Below are positions 57,594-64,000 of a DNA stretch of 64,000 nucleotides, one piece after another; positions within the stretch are counted from its first letter, which is position 1; each line of letters begins with the position of its first letter. Origin of the DNA: Carpediemonas membranifera. Lineage: Eukaryota > Fornicata. The position numbers and the translations under genes were made by a program. The stretch lies in the NCBI GenBank assembly GCA_019828565.1, contig JAHDYR010000011.1:372001-436000 (forward strand). Direction: 5' to 3'. The notes beneath the pieces were generated by a model, which was given only the letters and a program-made list of their open reading frames with translations, had not been told where the DNA came from and did not search any database.

Positions 57594-57792
57594 AAGAGAT
57601 TGATACTTTCTGTGATGCAGGAATGAGATCAATGCTGCTGACAGGTCTCGAGATGGCAGAGGTGCTGGAGAAGAGAGAGCAGAAAAGGCATCAGAAGTAA
57701 ATGAACGAGGTAAATTCCAGTTCGCCGGAGATGATATCCTTCCTCGTACGCGGCATGTGTCTTGGGTCTTAAGTTCGCCATTTTAATCTCGT

Positions 57793-57990
57793 TGCGAGCA
57801 TAAAATGCACACTTGTGCATTCGAGTACAATGACGAAATCCCTCAATATGCTACCAGCAGTGCATTTAATAACCAATATCAACGCCGAAACGCGTGTAGT
57901 TCGGAGCCATGTAGTTGTTTGCGCTCGTTTGTCCCCCTATTACCGAAACTGGTGCTGTACTCTAGAAAATCACTAACAACATCAACTCCT
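57793..57990 (-). repeat. Internal repeat R4 (inverted relative to R1 and R2)
   Basis: Reverse complement of most of R1, lying between the 3' ends of E8 and E9. The first part also matches 54427-54475. Confidence 0.85.
57801..57811 (-). promoter_or_regulatory. TGCACTTTA-like motif at R4
   Basis: Minus strand reads TGTGCATTTTA followed by TGCTCGCAACGAGAT. It is followed within 30 nt by an ATG (ATGGCGAACTTAAG), but the frame from there is short. The same arrangement occurs at 54459-54469, so this may be a decayed promoter copy. Confidence 0.3.
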
Positions 57991-58309
57991 TTTTCTCCGC
58001 AATGCAGATGAGAATGCCTATTCTCGCGATCTATAACTACCAATCATGTTTTCATTCTTTACTCATACTTGCCACAGATGCACACATCCAGTGAGATCTC
58101 TCCTTCCTCATGGACATCGATGTCTAACCATTGCCCGTCAAACACGAGCCCTACCTGCCTCAACACCTTCTTCCATAGACCATCCACTTGACCTTCAAAC
58201 AGAGGTAACAGTTTCTGACAGTCTCCCTCGTCCAATGTTCCAGTGCCCTCGCTCCGAATACGGATCCAGTGTTTGGCGTCCTTGCAGCAGCGATGAACGC
58301 GCATTGTCT

Positions 58310-60617
58310 TCAGACGTATTTGGTGGGGGAACGTCTGTTGACTGTCGCCCATACGAGACGACGCCACGGAGGAATCGGTAAAAACAACTCGACCTGCTCC
58401 TTCAATATCGTTCTCTCAAGGACCATCTGGTTGCGCCTTAAGTGTACTCTACTTTCCTGATTGCCAATAAAGTCGCGCTCGAATGACTCCTCAATAATCC
58501 GGCCAAGTGGGACTCGGATTTTTGACTGAATCTCCGGCAACACAGCAACTCGCGCTAAGCCATGAAGTGTGTCGATGGAGGGAGCCTTCTTGGCTACCTT
58601 AGACGGCGGCCGGATTGGAATAGACTCCGACACGGTGCTGGTCGTGCTCAGACACATTGTCAGTGAAAAGAGGTGAACAAGCAACGCTGTCAGTCGATGC
58701 CAGGTGATAATATCATCTGTGGCCTCCTCGTGAGAGTAATAATGCTCTTGCAGGTAGGCAACGAGTCTGAAAAAGTGGCTGAACGGGGGAGGGAATGCCA
58801 TGTAGAGACCGTTTCCAATTGACGCGATCATCTTCCTCCCCTTCACTTGCTCATTACAGCCAGTCGTGCGACTGGGAGGTTCAAACTTAGCCAGCCTGGC
58901 GAGGTCAGCGTTTCTGGCCTTCTTGGTCTTGATTTCCTCCGGGGTAGAGTCTGGGTCGACCTCAATTGGCTTGAACATCCGACAAATGTTGTGTATCAAG
59001 GAGACGAAGTCATGACTGAGGTGCATGATCGGCGGGACAAGGAAGATTTTGCCCCTATCGAGAGTTGGGTCATCCGAGTTCTCGAATAGGCTGGGCATGA
59101 TGCACTTATTCTTCTTGTTGTAGAACGACCCCCACTTCTTCTCTCTATCCAGGACTGTCTTGTCCTCAACAGACATCTTCTTCGCATACATCACGTCTGC
59201 AATCGTGTTTCGTGGGGTGAGACCGAATGGGCTCCAGGCCTTGTTGTCAGCATGTACCGAGCTGAATGGAGAGGGATAGCTGCCGCCAATCAAGGTTCCA
59301 CAGACTTTTGACATCGCTGGGTGGTCTGCGATGAACATAACGCGAGTGACACGGCACAGGAGACCGGTATTTCTCACCTCAAGTGACTCGCGATGGGTAC
59401 TCTCGACTGAGCGCTCGATGAAGTCGAAGAATTCTCCAATGCGCTTCTCTGGTCCGTTGTACTCGAGTATGCGGAAGGGTGGTGTTCCGCCTGACGGGAA
59501 GACTTTGCCGGAGACATCGATAAACCGAACCTTCACAGATGTAGTCAACCCTCGCCATCCATCGACCCAGACGAGAAGATCAAGCGGCACTGTCTGAGTC
59601 TCTTCAGCTTGAGTCTGCGCTGTCAACTGCTTGCCCACGTTCTTACGAGCAGCCCTTGACCTCTCGAGATCGATAGGCGAAGCCACCGCCTGGCGATAGT
59701 ACCGCATGAGGTCAAACTCAGCGTGTTGCACATGGGAATACCTGCCGCTAGACTGGAGACGCGGGTTGAGACCGGCTCTCTTCATCACGTCATTATGTGC
59801 AGTTCGCTTCATTGCCGATTCGTAGAAGATGCACACCGTCGTACCTCTGAGCACTTCAGTGTTATAGTCGTCGCCGTCGAATGTAGCGTTGACTTGTTCG
59901 AGGTCTGCGTCGACGTGGGTAATCAGGTCGAGGTCATACTCGCGGTGATCCTTGTCCGTCCTCTTTGCTCGTGTCTCTTGAGTGATCGCCATGGGTATGT
60001 AGCCCTTTAGGGCCTTTTTCAAGTTCCTATGCGACTTGACAATGGTCTCAACGTCTGCGATGTTCCGAATGCTGCACTGAAGCGACTTGACTTGGTTTGT
60101 GACCTGATTGATGTTGATAATGTCAAGGTTGAGTCTCTGTGCAAGGGCTTGCATGATGTGAATCTCGTCATTGACTGCATTCACGCCGATCGTGATGGCC
60201 CTGAGCTCGTTGGACACCTGCAGAAGACGTTCAGTGTCAGCAATACGCTTACGTAGACGAGCATTCTCTGCCTCGAGGCCGAAGCTATCAGAATGCAGAA
60301 CATATGCACCAACGTAAAGGTGACTGGGACCAGAGCGGTGTGCCTTCTTCTCCCTTTGAGATGCTAGTGGATGATGGCGCTGGGTAGAGATTGCTAGAAA
60401 TAGCCTCACGCGATACAGCGCCGATATTGATTAGTTCCTGCGCGATGCGGGCTAGCTCGAGCCTTTGCTGGTGTTTGGAGGTATCAAATCCGTTAATACG
60501 GCGATCCACTGCGTCAATCGAGAGCCAGACGCTGCAAAGGATGGTATTGATGTCATCAGTGCCCTCCGGAGCATAGATAGATCCGTTAGACAGTTTCCAC
60601 TTCAGTTGAAGCGCCAT
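58310..60617 (-). CDS. E9, candidate transposase (Tnp2/CACTA-like) with N-terminal coiled coil
   Basis: From ATG 60617 with one frame change near 60,300; about 760 residues. N-terminal helices and a coiled coil (FGLEAENARLRKRIADTERL) are followed by a conserved-looking core: PLDLLVWVDGWRGLTTSVKV, then VTRVMFIADHPAMSKVCGTL, then a region with SPFSSVHADNKAWSPFG. The order D-G-W, A-D-x-P-A-x-x-K-x-x-G and a following H/C-type block parallels Tnp2-like transposases of CACTA elements, where Asp residues are catalytic. It is the largest gene of the element and the only transposase-like one. Other readings (a novel structural protein) remain open. Confidence 0.55.
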
Positions 60618-60876
60618 CTGTCAGTCGCTCTTTCAAGAATTCTAAAGATCCTAAAAATGCGTGACTTCGAGAAGATCATCTAATGCCAGCCACGGAACTA
60701 GAGATGAAGCGTGGAAATGAAGGAACTACTCCGGACACCCGAGAGACGAACTCTCAGAAACGCAAGCCGATGGTCAGGGTGGAATGACGCCGCAAAGAGC
60801 GAATGCAGGTCGGCTCTCATGATTGGTATGCTCAAGGCATTCTTTTTGCATCACCGTTGATGTGTTTGGAACGGAT

Positions 60877-61922
60877 ATGACTGGTCTATCTGTCCGTAAG
60901 GTGGCGAATGCCTACAATCACATCATCTCGGTGTACTTGCAGCCCTGCCACCCTGATCCGACATTCTTTGATGGTATCAAGTCCCTCACGGCTGTATCGC
61001 AGGGTAGGCTTGTCATTGGGCATGTTAAGGAGTGGGCAACCCAGTCTTGCCACTGCAACATCGGCATTTCTGATCAGGCTCCTTCGAGAGTGTTTCATAA
61101 CCTTTCTCGGGCCCCCAACCCGGTGCGATCGGAGCTTCTGACCGCGATGAAGAAGATTTTCACGAGAGTTGGCCTGGACGTCCCCCAGAATTTTTGATTC
61201 GCGTCCTCTGTCCCTTAATCTGGTGGACCTTTCGGCACCCGACATATTTACTGGTCGGACGAAGACGTTTTTCAAGACAGCAGAAATCCCCCATTCCGTG
61301 CCGCAAGTGAAGCAGGAGGTGAAGGTTGACCCCGTTCGACCCTCTGAGTCTATCTCTAAGCGTAACGTCATGCTACTCGATGACGTCCATCGCATGACAC
61401 AGCGCATGTCGGAAGATCTCTCTCAGCTCAAAAGAACGGCCGGTAACCGCTGATTCAGACTCTGACGATGATGGAGAGAACCTCCTTGACTTGCAGAAGA
61501 GGATGCTTGCCTTCTGTTGCGGCCATTGCCACAGCTTGGACTGGGTTGGCAATCTCAACACGTCAAAGTTTGTCTCATGTGGAGAGTGCGGCAGGAACTT
61601 TCATGACAATTCCGTTTGCGTGCCTGCTCGTCCGGAGAAATGTTCAAAGACTGCCAACTGGACGAAAGAAGCCAACAGAAAGAAGTCCTCGTGGAAGTTC
61701 ACATGCCAGGCTTGTGTCCAGGAGAAGACTTGTTTCGCATGCCAGAAGAACGCCTCGGTATATCATTGTCGGATGTGTGGGCACTGGTTCTGTGGTAACA
61801 AGGGCTGTATGGGCACCACTGCCGTGAAGGTCGTCATTGACGGCGTGAATATTCCCAAGATCCGTCTTTGTGACGATTGCCTTGAGAACTTCAAGTCGGT
61901 GGTTCAACAGTCGGAGCAGTAA
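60877..61922 (+). CDS. E10, multi-zinc-finger (PHD/RING-like) protein (two frameshifts)
   Basis: From ATG 60877, about 345 residues in three collinear frames (shifts near 61,190 and 61,450). A globular N-terminal domain (VANAYNHIISVYLQPCHPDP, GRLVIGHVKEWATQSCHC) and an acidic linker (TDSDSDDDGENLLD) lead to a Cys-rich C-terminus with at least seven CxxC-type pairs: CCGHC, CGEC, CQAC, CFAC, CRMCGHWFC, CDDC. The pattern suggests tandem PHD/RING/ZZ-like fingers, which read histone marks or mediate protein contacts. It is the last large gene before the right end. Confidence 0.65.
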
Positions 61923-62187
61923 AGATTGAATCTTTTCAAACATATTTTCATGAAGATAGATCCAATGAAACTATGTACCATGAGCCCGATTGCTCAGTGA
62001 TTATGTGATAATCCTGTGTGACCCAGGACAGCGTGCTCCTGGAATCAACAGGGCACAAAACACCCTGCGTATTCCGGTAGCACACCGTTCTGACTCATAC
62101 GTCCGTCTCTGGTTGTCGTATACAGGTCTATTTACGTGTTTGGCGATGGCGCTCCCTTAAATCTGCTTGAACGGCGTGTCGTGGCTG

Positions 62188-62394
62188 TCAGTATGCTGCA
62201 AATGTCGCAGCGAGAAAGGAGTCACCAATCGCGTTCAGCTTTCTTGTTTCTCGCCTGATACTGCTCGTAATATCGTTCAAGCGTGAATCTATGAAGTAAT
62301 GGGACTGAATGGCCTCTATTGCGTCAATTTCTTGCGTAATCGTTGTTGAATGGCCTAGAATAGATGTTGCAGCTGCTTCCAGCTCCTGTTGCAT
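62188..62394 (-). CDS. Small helical ORF near right end of TIR element
   Basis: 68 codons from the first ATG (62394; the frame is open further upstream without ATG). It is predicted to be helical (MQQELEAAATSILGHSTTIT). No family recognised and coding status is uncertain. Confidence 0.3.
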   Translation of the reverse strand: MQQELEAAATSILGHSTTITQEIDAIEAIQSHYFIDSRLNDITSSIRRETRKLNAIGDSFLAATFAAY

Positions 62395-62451
62395 GCTAAA
62401 TGCTGTGTTTTTGGACAATTGGTCGTGTTCAGGCAGATTTTTTTCGTGCAA

Positions 62452-63061
62452 AGTGCAGGCTAATACGCGCCCTTAAACTGTGGGATCAGCCGCTGGGTAA
62501 ATATACTGAGAAAAACCATATAGCTGAGTTCACTGTCTTGTGCTGAATACGGTGGCGCCATTTATTTCTCTGAATCGCTAAGTTTTGTCAGCGTTGACCG
62601 CGCACGACCGGTCGTCCTTACGCGATGACACCCAGCCCATCTTGTAGGTCGGGTGGCCATACCTCGCGGCCTTGCTTGCTTTTCTTTGACGAGCAATATT
62701 CCCTGAGTAATAGCCTCTCCTTTTCTTCAATTCGACTCTAGCCAAGTCAAAAAAACAAGAAATCGACCATATCTCAAAATCTAACAGGTAGATTCACTCT
62801 GAAAGTGATTATGCGCATATGTACCTCCTTTCAACTACTCACATAATCACTATCGTAGTGAATCTACCTGTTAGATTTTCTGTTATTGTCCATTTTATCG
62901 TTTCGTCTTAACCTGCACGGCGAAATGCTCAAACCAGGCAAGGAGTCAGAGCCAGAGCTTCTTTCCATGCTCTAAGTACATCATATGGACTCTCAAGAAG
63001 ACCTTCGTTTATCTCTAAATAGCTTAAATTTAATGAATACTTCATTTCTGAGCAAGAAATT
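62452..63061. other. Right subterminal non-coding region of TIR element
   Basis: No gene seen. It contains a perfect-looking long inverted repeat: arms about 62776-62812 and 62842-62879 (AAAATCTAACAGGTAGATTC and its complement), separated by about 29 bp. This would form a 100-bp hairpin and could be a nested miniature inverted-repeat element. Confidence 0.6.
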
Positions 63062-63132
63062 GTAGATTATCTAGCGTTTTGAGGTCGAAGATAATCTAGG
63101 GTTTAGCAAAGATAATCTAGGGATGTTGACAG
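63062..63132 (-). repeat. Right terminal inverted repeat (71 bp)
   Basis: Reverse complement of 38940-39010 with one mismatch; ends GGATGTTGACAG. Followed directly by CATG, the right target duplication copy (63133-63136). Confidence 0.95.
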
Positions 63133-63136
63133 CATG

Positions 63137-63231
63137 TTGCCGCCGCCAACGGAAGCGACGAGGAAGAAGAGCTCCTACGCATCGGAATGGAGCACGAGAG
63201 CGACGAACCAGATCAAGAGATGCATGAGTAA
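63137..63231 (+). CDS. Multi-ORF element, P6, 3' part
   Basis: Final 31 codons of P6 after the TIR element: VAAANGSDEEEELLRIGMEH and an acidic end, stop TAA 63229-63231. In frame with 38558-38939 once the element and one target copy are removed. Confidence 0.75.
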
Positions 63232-64000
63232 CGAGCCATACCAAAGCAGTGGAGGGAAGAGTGCAGAGTCTAAAGGGATGTGTATATATAGCACGTTAGT
63301 GTAGGACTAGGTGAAGTGAAGGCGCCGGAATAGGTGCAGCGTTGGAGCCCGCCAGAAGGGCTGTACTGGCGCCAATGCCCGGGTGACTTTTCTTTTCTTA
63401 AAACCCCTGTTCCCCGCAGGGACCGGGGGGCGGGTAAGAGGCAGTTGGAACGCCATCGAGGACCCGCCTGTCCGGCAGGCTGGAACTCCAGCCTTGGGAG
63501 GGGCGCCGAAAGGAGTCGCTCCCACCTATGCGTAGTTAGGTAACGATGCTGCCAATGTGCGAGGCCAGAAGCGCTATAGAGACTGGCACGAAAGTCCCGA
63601 CAAGCACCGCGAGGGCGCGGCCAGTGAAAGGGGTGGTACACCCTAGGTCAGCTCCAAGAGGGAACCTGGGCCACGTCTGGGGACTCTGGAGGAAGCAGCC
63701 GTTCTGGCCAAGCACCCCATGTGAATGGCGCATGCTTCTGGGTCCTGGAGAAATATCAAGGGCAAAGAAGACGCCTACCCGGGCCGCCCACCAACAACCC
63801 ACAGGGCGGGAAGCGGCCCACCCAACGTGCTAAACAACGACGACATAGGCGCTCACCCATTGGGAAGGCAACTATGCAGATGCTAAACCCCAACAACAAG
63901 ATGAAAGTGTGCAGGTAGTGCAGAATAAGGAGTGCAGGTTAAGGCAGTAACAACCTGAATGCGAATAGTCTCCCTTAACAGCCAAGGACACTTAACGGGC
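63232..64000. other. Right flank, multi-ORF element or its surroundings
   Basis: No confident gene. A 95-codon plus-strand frame (63546-63833) starts with ATG but has no recognisable features. The C-rich, Pro/Arg-coding composition resembles that of 33-38.9 kb, so the multi-ORF element may continue beyond the window. Confidence 0.35.

Larger units (their letters stand above)
38940..63132. mobile_element. Giant TIR DNA transposon with chromatin-related cargo
   Basis: Bounded by 71-bp inverted repeats (70 of 71 identical) and a CATR target duplication, inserted in the P6 ORF. As assembled it is 24.2 kb, but it contains a 100-N gap and a 4.44-kb apparent false duplication, so its real length is probably about 19.7 kb. 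It encodes at least ten proteins on both strands, including a candidate Tnp2/CACTA-like transposase (58310-60617), a SET methyltransferase, a chromodomain-like protein, a kinase-zinc finger fusion and a multi-zinc-finger protein. No DNA polymerase, capsid or retroviral-type integrase was found, which argues against a Maverick/Polinton or virophage. Confidence 0.85.

Noticed and set aside
60291-60315. A 25-bp intron at the E9 frame change
   Set aside because: A GT...AG segment of this size would join the frames, but it lacks the CTCACAYAG end of the two convincing introns. The element has many homopolymer-type shifts, so a base error is simpler.
38940-63132. Maverick/Polinton or virophage
   Set aside because: No protein-primed DNA polymerase, packaging ATPase, capsid, adenain-like protease or retroviral integrase is seen, and the target duplication is 3-4 bp rather than 6.
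33520-63800. Recurrent peptide NPQG(G/K) (near 33520, 34740, 36545 and 63790) as a 2A-like separation signal
   Set aside because: 2A peptides need the D-x-E-x-NPGP core, which is absent; the repeats lie in Pro-rich contexts and may be chance or short duplicated motifs.

Overview
The window is nuclear DNA of a compact, moderately GC-rich eukaryote. Typical eukaryotic genes are present (SmD1, the BMS1 ribosome-biogenesis GTPase, an actin-related protein, a TMC-family membrane protein, a SPAK/OSR1-type kinase), together with two split-free tRNA genes and two very small GT-AG introns (28 and 31 bp). Both introns end in nearly the same 3' block (CTCACAYAG), which resembles the fused branch-point/3' splice signal of metamonads such as Giardia and Trichomonas. 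A free-living fornicate-like protist is therefore my best guess, but this is inference only.

Layout. 1-1897: the 5' part of a tyrosine-recombinase (DIRS-type) retroelement, on the minus strand, next to tRNA-Lys. 2652-3574: a kinase gene with a 31-bp intron, cut off by retroelement DNA. 3575-18023: a head-to-tail array of three almost identical DIRS-type units (period about 3.46 kb). The third unit is split by a 4584-bp Ty3/gypsy-like element that has 61-bp LTRs and a 4-bp target duplication. 18.1-30.3 kb: an ordinary host gene block (unknown protein, prominin-like 5-TM protein, BMS1, SmD1, actin-related protein, TMC), with genes intact and closely packed. 31.2 kb: tRNA-Leu, followed by fragments of other retroelements. 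33.3-38.9 kb, continued at 63.1-64.0 kb: an unrecognised multi-ORF element with six consecutive plus-strand ORFs. At every one of its five junctions the next ATG lies just before the previous stop codon.

38,940-63,132 is an element inside the last of those ORFs. It has 71-bp terminal inverted repeats, a 4-bp target duplication (CATR), and a host reading frame that is restored exactly when it is removed. Its genes include a large protein with features of Tnp2/CACTA-like transposases, a SET-domain methyltransferase, a chromodomain-like protein, a protein kinase fused to a zinc finger, a multi-zinc-finger (PHD/RING-like) protein, a large acidic protein and several unrecognised proteins. I read it as a giant cargo-carrying DNA transposon whose cargo is dominated by chromatin-type proteins; this is the most novel system in the window. 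A roughly 240-bp internal repeat recurs between its genes.

Assembly caveat: exactly 100 Ns lie at 49,214-49,313. The 4.44 kb left of the gap (44,778-49,213) is repeated right of it (49,315-53,749) with many one-base indels. This is the layout expected when two overlapping contigs are scaffolded without merging, so the true element is probably near 19.7 kb rather than 24.2 kb. Many of the frameshifts in the element genes are probably consensus errors, and pseudogene calls there should be read with this in mind.
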